Shown here one piece after another: positions 7,758 through 15,295 of a stretch of 21,835 bases of DNA. This DNA is from UBA3478 sp965662045 (GTDB lineage: Bacteria; Bacteroidota; Bacteroidia; Flavobacteriales; Flavobacteriaceae). Location of the stretch: assembly GCA_965662045.1 (NCBI GenBank), contig CBFIGE010000023.1, positions 1-21,835 on the forward strand, written 5' to 3'. Positions within the stretch are counted from its first letter, which is position 1. Each line of letters begins with the position of its first letter. The notes beneath the pieces were generated by a model, which ran no database searches, was not told the DNA's origin, and worked only from the letters and a program-made list of their open reading frames with translations. The position numbers were made by a program, and so were the translations under genes.

Positions 7758-9677
7758 CTAAAAGTGGTATCGAACAAAACCTTCCATGGCTTCATATTCA
7801 GCCATACCTAATAAATTGTATTTATGGGCAGTGTCTTTATTTCGGTCCTCTGCTCGTTGCCAAAATTCACGTTCATCATTTCCCGGAAACATTGCAGCAT
7901 CTTTTTGAGATTGGTGTTTAAAAATGGCGTTGATTTTTCGAGTCATATCCCTTGGTCCAATTGGTATGGCCATTTCCATATCTGCGATATCCCATTCTTG
8001 CCATGCTCCGCGATACAGCCAAACGTAGCAATGTTCAAGCCATTTCGCCTTGGCTTCTTTCAATTGTTTTAAGGCTTCAAAGATGATTGAAAGACAGACG
8101 CGGTGCGTTCCGTGAGGATCTGACAAATCTCCAGCAGCATAAATTTGATGGGGCTGAACTTTTTGCAATAAATCAACCGTTAAATCAATATCTTCTTGAC
8201 TAAAAGGTTTTTTCTTTACAGTCCCTGTTTCGTAGAAAGGTAGGTTTTGAAAGTGTGCATGTTCCTCTTTAACCCCACAGTATCGACAGGCGGCAAGAGC
8301 CTCACCTTTTCGAATCATACCTTTTAATTGCTGAATTTCAGGACTGTCAATTTCACCAGCTTTTTTGCTAGCTAAAAATGTGCGAACTTTTTCGATTTTC
8401 GATTCCATTTCTTTAGAGGGTTGTACTTCTTTTGTGAAATCTAAAAAGCGAATAACTTCATCGTCAAATACGGCAATATTGCCTGAGGTTTGATATGCAA
8501 CATGAACTTCATGACCTTGGTCAACTAGTCTGAGTAAGGTTCCACCCATAGAGATCACATCATCATCAGGATGTGGACTAAAAATTAAACTGGTTTTCGG
8601 AAATGGAGTAGCGCGTTCAGGTCGCTTGCTATCATCGGCATTTGGTTTTCCCCCTGGCCAACCCGTTATAGTGCGTTGAAGGGTGTTGAATACTTTTAGA
8701 TTGATTTGTTCGGACGAACCGTATTCTGCGATGAGATTACCCATTCCGTATTCGTTGTAATCTTCGTTGGTCAATTTTAAGACTGCCTTGTTAGTTGTCT
8801 CAGATAGCCAAATACAGGCTTTTTTAATCAATTTATCACTCCACTGACAATCACCAACAAGCCAAGGCGTTTCAATACGGGTCAATTGAGATGCTGCGGC
8901 CTCATCTAAAACATAATTGCAGTTTTGATGCTGTTGTAAGAAAGTTGCGGGAATTGTTTCTCGAATAGAACCTTCAACAGCTTCTTTTATAATTTTTGAC
9001 TTGCCCTCTCCCCAGGCCATTAAAATGACTTTTTTTGCAGCCATTATTGTCCCAACTCCCATAGTTATAGCACGTTGGGGTACATGTTCTAAACCAAAGA
9101 AATCACTTGCGGCATCTAACTTGGTCACTCGATCAAGACGAACCATTCTCGTTTTACTACTTATAATAGATCCGGGCTCATTAAATCCGACATGACCTGT
9201 TCGACCAATCCCTAAAACTTGCATATCAATTCCTCCAAATGTTTCAATTTTTTTTTCGTACTCTTCGCAAAATGCTCTTATGTTTTCTGCACCTTTAAGT
9301 GTTCCGTCAGGGATATGAATGTTTTCTTTTTTGATGTCCAAGTGATCGAAAAGGTGTTCATTCATAAACCGAACGTAAGAATGAATCGATTCAGGCGTCA
9401 TGGGGTAGTATTCATCTAAGTTAAATGTGATGACATTATAAAAACTCACATCCTGTTTTTGATGAAAATCTACGAGGTACTCATAGACTTTTATAGGAGT
9501 AGAACCAGTTGCTAAACCAAGGACAAAGTTTTTCCCTTGTCTTTGCTTTTGAAGCATAGTGTCAACAATTTCTTTTGCTACTTCGTAGGAGGCTTTGTTC
9601 GAATCTTCGAATATCGAAGTTGAAACCTTTTCAAATTTGCGCGTTTCGGTTGCAGCGGAGTCGATGAGGTGAATCAT
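7758..9677 (-). CDS. nagB: Glucosamine-6-phosphate deaminase fused to PIG-L/LmbE-type deacetylase
   Basis: A 639-residue two-domain protein. The N-terminal NagB domain (about 1-300) turns GlcN-6-P into fructose-6-P and ammonia; visible are LGLATGSTP (53-61), NLDEYYP with Asp88 (E. coli Asp72 position), and GIGRTGHVGFNEPGS with His162 and Glu167 (E. coli His143, Glu148). The E. coli Asp141 position is Thr160. The C-terminal PIG-L domain starts near 360: SPHPDDD with His369/Asp372 as metal-ligand candidates, and DPHGTHR around 521-526 with the third His. PIG-L enzymes remove N-acetyl groups from GlcNAc moieties, so the fusion may deacetylate and then deaminate; that is inference. First gene of its operon, 131 bases from the divergent regulator; 15 bases upstream of the permease gene. 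Confidence 0.9.
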   Translation of the reverse strand: MIHLIDSAATETRKFEKVSTSIFEDSNKASYEVAKEIVDTMLQKQRQGKNFVLGLATGSTPIKVYEYLVDFHQKQDVSFYNVITFNLDEYYPMTPESIHSYVRFMNEHLFDHLDIKKENIHIPDGTLKGAENIRAFCEEYEKKIETFGGIDMQVLGIGRTGHVGFNEPGSIISSKTRMVRLDRVTKLDAASDFFGLEHVPQRAITMGVGTIMAAKKVILMAWGEGKSKIIKEAVEGSIRETIPATFLQQHQNCNYVLDEAAASQLTRIETPWLVGDCQWSDKLIKKACIWLSETTNKAVLKLTNEDYNEYGMGNLIAEYGSSEQINLKVFNTLQRTITGWPGGKPNADDSKRPERATPFPKTSLIFSPHPDDDVISMGGTLLRLVDQGHEVHVAYQTSGNIAVFDDEVIRFLDFTKEVQPSKEMESKIEKVRTFLASKKAGEIDSPEIQQLKGMIRKGEALAACRYCGVKEEHAHFQNLPFYETGTVKKKPFSQEDIDLTVDLLQKVQPHQIYAAGDLSDPHGTHRVCLSIIFEALKQLKEAKAKWLEHCYVWLYRGAWQEWDIADMEMAIPIGPRDMTRKINAIFKHQSQKDAAMFPGNDEREFWQRAEDRNKDTAHKYNLLGMAEYEAMEGFVRYHF

Positions 9678-9743
9678 TTTAGTTAGTTTGCGTTTATTTG
9701 CTGAAAAATACTACTTTTTGCAGTTTTTAATGTATTTAAATCA

Positions 9744-9760
9744 TTATTTTTGAAAAATAA
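9744..9760. promoter_or_regulatory. Perfect palindrome, candidate operator 1
   Basis: TTATTTTT-G-AAAAATAA: 8-bp arms around one base, in the intergenic region between the divergent nagB fusion and DeoR-family gene. It overlaps the putative -33 element of the regulator. DeoR-family proteins often bind repeats in such divergent regions; AT-only arms make chance occurrence possible. Confidence 0.45.
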
Positions 9761-9777
9761 CGCATGACATATGCTTT
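9749..9777 (+). promoter_or_regulatory. Putative promoter of the deoR-type gene and murQ
   Basis: TTTG at 9749-9752, a 17-base spacer, then TATGCTTT at 9770-9777, an imperfect fit to the Bacteroidota consensus TTTG-N17-19-TAnnTTTG. It ends 31 bases before the GTG start at 9809 and is overlapped by both palindromes. Confidence 0.4.
9762..9774. promoter_or_regulatory. Short inverted repeat, candidate operator 2
   Basis: GCAT-gacat-ATGC, one base downstream of the first palindrome and overlapping the putative -7 element of the regulator gene. Two adjacent dyads over one promoter would fit autorepression that also controls the nagB operon. Confidence 0.4.
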
Positions 9778-9808
9778 TTTTTGCAATTATTGATAAAATA
9801 AGAATGCA

Positions 9809-10558
9809 GTGTTAAAAGAAGAACGTTTCAAAAAGATACTCAACGAGGTGGCATTACACAACCGTGTATTGATGACCGATTTAGCTACTAATTTAGATGT
9901 GAGTGTTGATACAATCCGAAGAGATATAAAAGAATTAGATGCTCTGGGAAGTTTAAAAAAGGTGCACGGAGGAGCAATTTCTGTGGCCTTTTCTTCGCTT
10001 ACTCCTTCGCGAAATAAAATTTATGCCTTACATGAAAAAACCGCTATAGCGCAAAAGGCAACTTCACTGTTAAAAAATGATGCTGTCATTTTCATTGATG
10101 GAGGAACCTCTTGTTTAGAGCTGGCCAGACAAATTCCCGCTCATTTGAGTTTAACTGTATTTACCATTAGTTTATCAGTAGCCTTAGAACTTCAGAATAA
10201 ACCGAAGATTCAAACCATTGTAGTGGGAGGAAACCTTTCAAGAGAAACGAATATTTGTTTGGGAAGTGCGGTTGTTCGTCAAATGAAAGATATTCGAGTA
10301 GATCTTGGGTTTTTAGGCACAGGTTATGTAGATCCTCATACGGGATTGACCGAATTTGACTATGAAATTGTAGAACTTAAAAAAGCCTTGCTGGGTTCTT
10401 TTAAAAAAGTGGCACTCTTGTGTATCAGTGAAAAATTGCACTCGAATCATCGCTATACTACGTGTAGTATTAATGAAATTGATTTTATGGTCACTGAATT
10501 ACATCCTGATGACGGCCTTTTAAAATCTTTTAAAACAATGGGCGTTCAAATAGTTTAA
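9809..10558 (+). CDS. DeoR-family transcriptional regulator
   Basis: A 249-residue regulator with an N-terminal DeoR winged HTH (about 6-56; motif LATNLDVSVDTIRRDIKEL with a following KKVHGGA) and a C-terminal DeoR sensor domain (about 75-235; DGGTSCLELARQIP, VVGGNLSRETN, GLTEFDYEIVE). Such proteins bind a phosphorylated sugar and control the matching catabolic genes, usually as repressors. The start is GTG at 9809; the ATG at 9804 is in another frame and stops after three codons. It is divergent from the nagB operon and 16 bases upstream of the murQ ATG, so an effector such as MurNAc-6-P, GlcNAc-6-P or GlcN-6-P is a reasonable inference. Confidence 0.9.
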   Translation: MLKEERFKKILNEVALHNRVLMTDLATNLDVSVDTIRRDIKELDALGSLKKVHGGAISVAFSSLTPSRNKIYALHEKTAIAQKATSLLKNDAVIFIDGGTSCLELARQIPAHLSLTVFTISLSVALELQNKPKIQTIVVGGNLSRETNICLGSAVVRQMKDIRVDLGFLGTGYVDPHTGLTEFDYEIVELKKALLGSFKKVALLCISEKLHSNHRYTTCSINEIDFMVTELHPDDGLLKSFKTMGVQIV

Positions 10559-10574
10559 AAGCTTAAGTTTGAGC

Positions 10575-11375
10575 ATGAAAACCACAGAATCCTCCTCCCT
10601 TTACGACAGTCTTGAGACTAAATCTACCTTAGAACTTTTACAAGAAATAAATGCAGAAGATCAGAAGGTAGCCCTTGCTGTTCATAAGGAAATTTCCAAA
10701 ATAGAACAGTTTGTAGAAGAAGCTTTTAAACGTTTTAAAGAAGGAGGACGTTTGTTTTATATCGGAGCGGGAACTTCGGGAAGACTCGGAGTAGTGGATG
10801 CCTCAGAAATACCGCCTACCTTCGGTATGCCCCACGAGCGAGTCATTGGAATTATCGCTGGTGGAGACCCTGCAATTAGAAAGGCAGTGGAATTTGCAGA
10901 AGACAATCCAAACCAGGCATGGATTGATTTACAAGCCCATCAAATTCAAAAGGGTGATATTTTAGTCGGAATTGCAGCATCTGGAACAACTCCCTACGTA
11001 ATTGGTGGAATAGAGGAGGCTCGAAAAAATGGCGTACTCACCGCATGTATTACAAACAATGCAAATTCTCCACTCTCTAAAGCTTGTGAGTACCCTATTG
11101 AAATTGTTGTTGGACCAGAATACGTAACAGGTAGTACACGTATGAAAAGTGGTACAGCTCAGAAAATGGTATTAAATATGATTTCAACCTCGCTAATGAT
11201 TAAATATGGCCGTATTAAGGGTAATAAAATGGTAGACATGCAACTGAGTAACAACAAACTTGTTGAACGCGGAAGTCGTTACATTTCTGACGCCCTCAAT
11301 ATTTCGATGAAAGAGGCTGCTGTTTTATTAGAAAAGCAAGGTTCAGTTCGCGCAGCAATTAACGCTAAGCCTTAG
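10575..11375 (+). CDS. murQ: N-acetylmuramic acid 6-phosphate etherase
   Basis: Cleaves the lactyl ether of MurNAc-6-P to give GlcNAc-6-P and D-lactate, downstream of AnmK. The SIS-domain protein of 266 residues shows GAGTSGRLGVVDASEIPPTFG (catalytic Glu of DASE), then AVEFAEDNP (second conserved Glu), AASGTTPYVIGGIE, and VTGSTRMKSGTAQKMVLNM. I chose the ATG at 10575; a TTG two codons earlier (10569) is also open, but less likely. Slightly shorter than E. coli MurQ (298), common in this phylum. Its last 11 bases overlap the 3' end of the convergent sugar dehydrogenase gene. It completes the route started by the minus-strand operon. Confidence 0.95.
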   Translation: MKTTESSSLYDSLETKSTLELLQEINAEDQKVALAVHKEISKIEQFVEEAFKRFKEGGRLFYIGAGTSGRLGVVDASEIPPTFGMPHERVIGIIAGGDPAIRKAVEFAEDNPNQAWIDLQAHQIQKGDILVGIAASGTTPYVIGGIEEARKNGVLTACITNNANSPLSKACEYPIEIVVGPEYVTGSTRMKSGTAQKMVLNMISTSLMIKYGRIKGNKMVDMQLSNNKLVERGSRYISDALNISMKEAAVLLEKQGSVRAAINAKP

Positions 11376-12501
11376 GAACGAGCTTTAAAATTCCTTTACC
11401 TTCAACAGAGACGTAGATGTAACCATCAGGACCTTGTTCTACATCGCGAACGCGTCCTATTTCCTCGAGCAGTTTTTCGCGCTTAGCCATTTTTTTATCC
11501 TTCATGACCAATCGTTCAAGGTATTGAAATGATAAAGATCCTATCAAAATATTACCTTTCCAATTTGGGTAGATATCTGAATCTACATAGGCCATTCCTG
11601 AAGGAGCAATAGAAGGAACCCAATAGTATAAGGGTTGTTCCATGCCCTGCTTTGAGGTTTCATCAGTTATGCTTGTTCCGCTGTAATTTATACCATAGGT
11701 AATCACTGGCCAGCCGTAATTGGCGCCTTTTTTGATCTCATTCAACTCATCACCTCCTCTTGGTCCGTGCTCATGCTCCCAGATGGTTTTGTAAACGGGA
11801 TGGTAAATCAACCCTTGAAGGTTTCGGTGTCCGTAACTGAAAATCGCAGATCTTGAACCTTCTTCGTTCACAAAAGGATTATCTTTTGGGATACCACCAT
11901 CGTCTTTAAGCCTGTAGACTTTTCCGCCATCTCTTTGAATATCCTGAGGATTGACGTCTCGATTTCCTCGATCTCCAATAGTGAAGTACAAATAACCTTG
12001 GTCGTCAAATACAATTCGAGATCCGAAGTGAAATGGTTTTTCTGAATTGTGTTTACCCTTGTACAGTGATTCTATATTTTGAACTTCGGTTCCGTTTAAT
12101 TCTGCTCTTACGAGTTCGGTTGTTCCACCTTCGCCTAATTCACCTTCCTTCTGAACCGAAGAATACGTGAAATAAATCCAATTATTTTGTTCGAAATTAG
12201 GGTGAACAGCGACGTCTAACAATCCGCCTTGACCATGTACCCATACCTCTGGTATTCCACTTATTTCAAGTAGTTGATTGCCGTCATGGCGAAACATTTT
12301 TCCTTTGATTTCGGTGACCAACATGTCTCCATTGGGTAAAAACGCCATTCCCCAAGGTATGTCGATACCACTTATGTGTTGAACTGCTTCTACCACAGTT
12401 TCAATAGGCACTTCAATGCTGGTGTCTTTTTTTGAAAAACAAGACCACATGAAACTCACAGAAAAAAGGGCTAGGGTAATTTTAATGCTTTTTGAAATCA
12501 T
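11365..12501 (-). CDS. PQQ-type soluble aldose sugar dehydrogenase, lipoprotein
   Basis: Six-bladed beta-propeller of the glucose/sorbosone dehydrogenase family (GSDH, YliI/aldose sugar dehydrogenase-like), 378 residues. The N terminus is a lipoprotein signal with Cys21 in SFMWSC as the likely lipidated residue. Family motifs follow in order: IPWGMAFLPNGDMLVTE (about 48-64), GSRIVFDDQGYLYFTIGDRG, SYGHRNLQGL, WEHEHGPRGGDELN and NYGWPVITYG. Enzymes of this type oxidise aldoses in the periplasm or at the surface with PQQ, which may have to be scavenged. The physiological substrate cannot be told. Transcribed away from the tRNA and tail to tail with murQ, sharing 11 bases, with no terminator visible between them. 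Confidence 0.88.
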   Translation of the reverse strand: MISKSIKITLALFSVSFMWSCFSKKDTSIEVPIETVVEAVQHISGIDIPWGMAFLPNGDMLVTEIKGKMFRHDGNQLLEISGIPEVWVHGQGGLLDVAVHPNFEQNNWIYFTYSSVQKEGELGEGGTTELVRAELNGTEVQNIESLYKGKHNSEKPFHFGSRIVFDDQGYLYFTIGDRGNRDVNPQDIQRDGGKVYRLKDDGGIPKDNPFVNEEGSRSAIFSYGHRNLQGLIYHPVYKTIWEHEHGPRGGDELNEIKKGANYGWPVITYGINYSGTSITDETSKQGMEQPLYYWVPSIAPSGMAYVDSDIYPNWKGNILIGSLSFQYLERLVMKDKKMAKREKLLEEIGRVRDVEQGPDGYIYVSVEGKGILKLVPKA

Positions 12502-12556
12502 CAGATGAATTATTAGAAATTTGAACTCTAAAAATAACTTATATCTTTTAAATTCT

Positions 12557-12564
12557 TAATTTTG
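12557..12564 (+). promoter_or_regulatory. -7 element of the tRNA-Pro promoter
   Basis: TAATTTTG matches the Bacteroidota -7 consensus TAnnTTTG exactly and ends 14 bases before the mature tRNA 5' end, a fitting distance. No convincing -33 TTG was found upstream. Confidence 0.5.
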
Positions 12565-12578
12565 GCCACCGAAAAATA

Positions 12579-12652
12579 CGGGATGTGGCGCAGTCTGGTA
12601 GCGTACACGCATGGGGTGCGTGTGGTCGCTGGTTCGAATCCAGTCATCCCGA
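12579..12652 (+). tRNA. tRNA-Pro (anticodon GGG)
   Basis: A full cloverleaf can be drawn by hand. Acceptor CGGGATG (12579-12585) pairs with CATCCCG (12645-12651); D-stem GCGC pairs with GCGT; the anticodon stem CACGC/GCGTG encloses ATGGGGT, placing GGG at 12613-12615; T-stem GCTGG pairs with CCAGT around TTCGAAT. The discriminator is A at 12652 and the following bases are CGA, so CCA is not encoded and must be added. It reads CCC and CCU proline codons. A strong hairpin follows 24 bases downstream. Confidence 0.95.
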
Positions 12653-12675
12653 CGAACTGCCTTTCTGGCAATACC

Positions 12676-12710
12676 AAAACCTTGCTAATCGTTTGATTTT
12701 CAAGGTTTTT
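12676..12710 (+). terminator. Intrinsic terminator after tRNA-Pro
   Basis: AAAACCTTG (12676-12684) pairs perfectly with CAAGGTTTT (12701-12709); inside, AATC (12687-12690) pairs with GATT (12695-12698) around a GTTT loop, leaving only a 2x2 internal loop. A T-run closes the 3' side. Placement right after the tRNA makes it the likely transcript end. Confidence 0.75.
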
Positions 12711-12754
12711 CATTTCTACTGCAATCATATGATATCGTTTGAAATTACCTTTCT

Positions 12755-12775
12755 GGTGTGCAATTCGGTGTGCAA
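12755..12775. repeat. Direct repeat GGTGTGCAA x2
   Basis: GGTGTGCAA occurs at 12755-12763 and again at 12767-12775 (period 12) in the non-coding stretch 12653-12892 between the tRNA and the fusion gene. Such short iterated sequences can be arm-type integrase sites next to tRNA genes, but nothing here proves that. Apart from this repeat, the tRNA terminator and a weak stem at 12845-12873, I see nothing else in this 240-base stretch. Confidence 0.4.
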
Positions 12776-12892
12776 GGTGGTATGTGATTTGTGCTAATTT
12801 TAAGTAGCATTTAGAACTATATTAAGATGCACCAACTTTATGTTTAGCACTATAACCATTTTGTTAGGTGCTATTATTCATTATATAATTTT

Positions 12893-15295
12893 TTAATAAG
12901 TGAATTCAATAATACTTTCATTTAGGTGCTCTGAAGCTTGGACATATGCAAATACATTTACAGTTTGAGCACCTATTTTTCTCTTTTCTAGTTCGGCGGT
13001 AAATGCTAAATCTAACTTTTTACAGCCTAAGTGTTTGGCCCTTAGTACTGTTTGAAATAGAATTTGTTTGTAACAGTTGTATTCGTAAACATATTCATAA
13101 TTGAGTCCAACTATTAAAGCATTATAATTATTACTGTCCACATGACTTAACATTACTCCAGCTAGACTTGATTCATTTTGAGAATTTTTAAGATGTAATT
13201 TTATAATATCATAGTGCTCAGAATCACACATTTTCTTAAAATATGCTAAGGGTAATTTGAAAACATTAAACATAAATGATTTGTTATATACGTTTTCATA
13301 TAATTTATAAATCTCTTGTAGATCCTCCTCATTTTTTGGCTTAGTATAATCTAAAATGAAATTAGATTGATATTTAAGAATTTCCTTTTTTACGCTGTAG
13401 CGATTTTTATGAGATAAAGACGATAAGTATTCATCTACATCATTCCATTGCAAATTATTGATAACCATATTATTTGGTGTTTGAAATTTTATGAAACCTT
13501 TTTCTAGCATAACTATTTCAAGGTCATTTAGTTGGGAATCATAAAAGTCTCTAATCATTATTTTGGTAGCTTCATTACTATCCTGAATTTTAGTTAAATT
13601 CTCTGAGAGAATGGATAGTGCTTTTTTCCAATTTGAGTTATCGTAGTTAATATATACGTGATTACCTTTTGTGATTAACGACCCGGTCAATACAGTTTTT
13701 GATGTTAGATAATTAGGATTATTTTCCGTTCTCTCTTTTTCAATTTTTTTAGAGATATGTGGTTGACTAAACATATCATCCTTTGTAAGTGCGACTGTAA
13801 TAAAAGTCAATAAAACAATTTGATTATCATTGTCTTTCACTCTTAAATAATAAAACTTCCAATCGTTTTCTGGGGCATTATTGTTGGTGAAAATATTTTC
13901 CAATAATTCCAAATTGGCATGAGATAAGGTACCGTTATCTATGAATTTTTCGTTCCACTGATGTTCATCCAGATCATTTATTGAGTCATAGATGTCGCAA
14001 GTAAGGCTGTCTTGCAGTAATTCTTTGTCTTTGGAATTATCTGCTTTAAACTCAAAATAAGGAATGCCGAAAGTTCTAGAAATTTTTTCATAACTAGTTT
14101 CATTTTCGCCTATGGTTTCTGCGTAAATATTTGAAAGAATATCAAGCATTTCATTAATTTGCTCCTTATTTAAAAAGGTATTTATCATAAATCGAATACC
14201 ACTTTTTCGCATTGGGACAGCAGGAAAAGATGCAGTATTTAAGAAAAAACCTTTCTCTTTCATCTTGGCAATGATGTCGTAACATATTTTTGGAAGGCCT
14301 ACAGGAATAAAAAACAGAGGGCTGTCTGTTTTTTGGAACTGTGGAAGATTGAGTTCATCTAGTTTGTTATTTGTGAAGCGAACTAGATCTTTTAATTTGG
14401 ATTGAATACTTAAAATATCATTAGATAAATGAAGTTTTGCTGAGGCAACAGCTGCACCTAACATTGGCGGTTGAATTGGACCTGAAAATATATAAGTAGA
14501 CCCGCAATTCCGAACTAATTTTTCTGTTTTGGTATTTGGAAAAACTACACATCCGCCAGCAGAGGCAAAAGATTTGTTGAGAGATACTATAAGAATTACT
14601 TTTTCTTTATTTTTTAGATGTTTGCAAACTACACCACTTCCGTTTTGACCTGTCCATCCCATTCCATGTGCGTCATCTATGTATAAGTGAAATTTATCAT
14701 ATCGATCAAGAAGAATATCTAAAGCGGCAAAAGGAGCATAATCTCCATACATAGAATACACGCCATCAGCAAAATACCATATTTTGTCATGTTTATTATA
14801 TAGGCTCTTTATTTTATATTCTAGAGATTCGGTACAATTATGATTGATAATGTGTACAGGTATTTTTTTCGCTTTTAACTGTTGTACAGTCATTTGTATA
14901 CTTGAATGTACCTGTAAATCTAAAATAACAGCGTCATTTTTACCTACAATAATAGGAATAGTAGCTAAATGCCCTAATGTCGTGCTAGCAGTAGCAATTA
15001 CTGGTCTCCTAAATATTTGATATAAATTATCCTCTAATTCTTGATACAAAGAATGAGATAAATAGGTTCTGGAAGATGAAAACTGTGTCCCGTACTTTGA
15101 AACAGCATTGATTACTCCATGTTGAAGATTAATGTGTTTTTCTAATCCCAAATAACTACAAGAGCCAAAGTTTACCATCTTGTGATTATCTATTACAATG
15201 TGACTATCTGGAATTCTAGAATTTGGAGATGTGAAATTGTGAACAAGTTTTCGTTTAGTTCCCTCTTCTATTATTTGATTCAAAGTTTCAATCAC
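12893..15295 (-). CDS. Alpha-oxoamine synthase (PLP) fused to GNAT/FemAB-like acyltransferase
   Basis: An 800-residue fusion. Residues about 1-395 form a fold-type I PLP enzyme of the alpha-oxoamine synthase family (KBL/BioF/serine palmitoyltransferase/CqsA), which condenses an amino acid with an acyl-CoA or acyl-ACP. Visible are NFGSCSYLGL (42-51), His130 as PLP-stacking candidate, DGVYSMYGD (178-186), YIDDAHGMGWTG (205-216) and SLNKSFASAGG with Lys241 as the Schiff-base lysine. Residues about 420-800 look like a GNAT/FemAB-type N-acyltransferase, with SLSHKNRYSVKKEI and a late LDLAFTAELEKRKIGA segment. The start is GTG at 15295, since an in-frame stop lies just upstream and no ATG is available. 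The gene is alone between two non-coding stretches and clearly more AT-rich than its neighbours, suggesting transfer. The product could be an N-acylated oxoamine such as a sphingolipid-like base; this is inference. Confidence 0.82.
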   Translation of the reverse strand: MIETLNQIIEEGTKRKLVHNFTSPNSRIPDSHIVIDNHKMVNFGSCSYLGLEKHINLQHGVINAVSKYGTQFSSSRTYLSHSLYQELEDNLYQIFRRPVIATASTTLGHLATIPIIVGKNDAVILDLQVHSSIQMTVQQLKAKKIPVHIINHNCTESLEYKIKSLYNKHDKIWYFADGVYSMYGDYAPFAALDILLDRYDKFHLYIDDAHGMGWTGQNGSGVVCKHLKNKEKVILIVSLNKSFASAGGCVVFPNTKTEKLVRNCGSTYIFSGPIQPPMLGAAVASAKLHLSNDILSIQSKLKDLVRFTNNKLDELNLPQFQKTDSPLFFIPVGLPKICYDIIAKMKEKGFFLNTASFPAVPMRKSGIRFMINTFLNKEQINEMLDILSNIYAETIGENETSYEKISRTFGIPYFEFKADNSKDKELLQDSLTCDIYDSINDLDEHQWNEKFIDNGTLSHANLELLENIFTNNNAPENDWKFYYLRVKDNDNQIVLLTFITVALTKDDMFSQPHISKKIEKERTENNPNYLTSKTVLTGSLITKGNHVYINYDNSNWKKALSILSENLTKIQDSNEATKIMIRDFYDSQLNDLEIVMLEKGFIKFQTPNNMVINNLQWNDVDEYLSSLSHKNRYSVKKEILKYQSNFILDYTKPKNEEDLQEIYKLYENVYNKSFMFNVFKLPLAYFKKMCDSEHYDIIKLHLKNSQNESSLAGVMLSHVDSNNYNALIVGLNYEYVYEYNCYKQILFQTVLRAKHLGCKKLDLAFTAELEKRKIGAQTVNVFAYVQASEHLNESIIEFTY

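Noticed and set aside
10569..10574. TTG start two codons before the murQ ATG
   Set aside because: An ATG follows at once and no ribosome-site evidence favours TTG.
12528..12797. Open frames on both strands crossing the tRNA-Pro gene (66 and 70 codons)
   Set aside because: They consist of the tRNA and its flanks; the peptide MTGFEPATTRTP-type strings are well-known tRNA artefacts.
12845..12873. Stem TAGCAC/GTGCTA with inner TAAC/GTTA near the 3' end of the fusion gene
   Set aside because: No T-run on the minus strand behind it and the pairing is short and interrupted; not strong enough to call a terminator.
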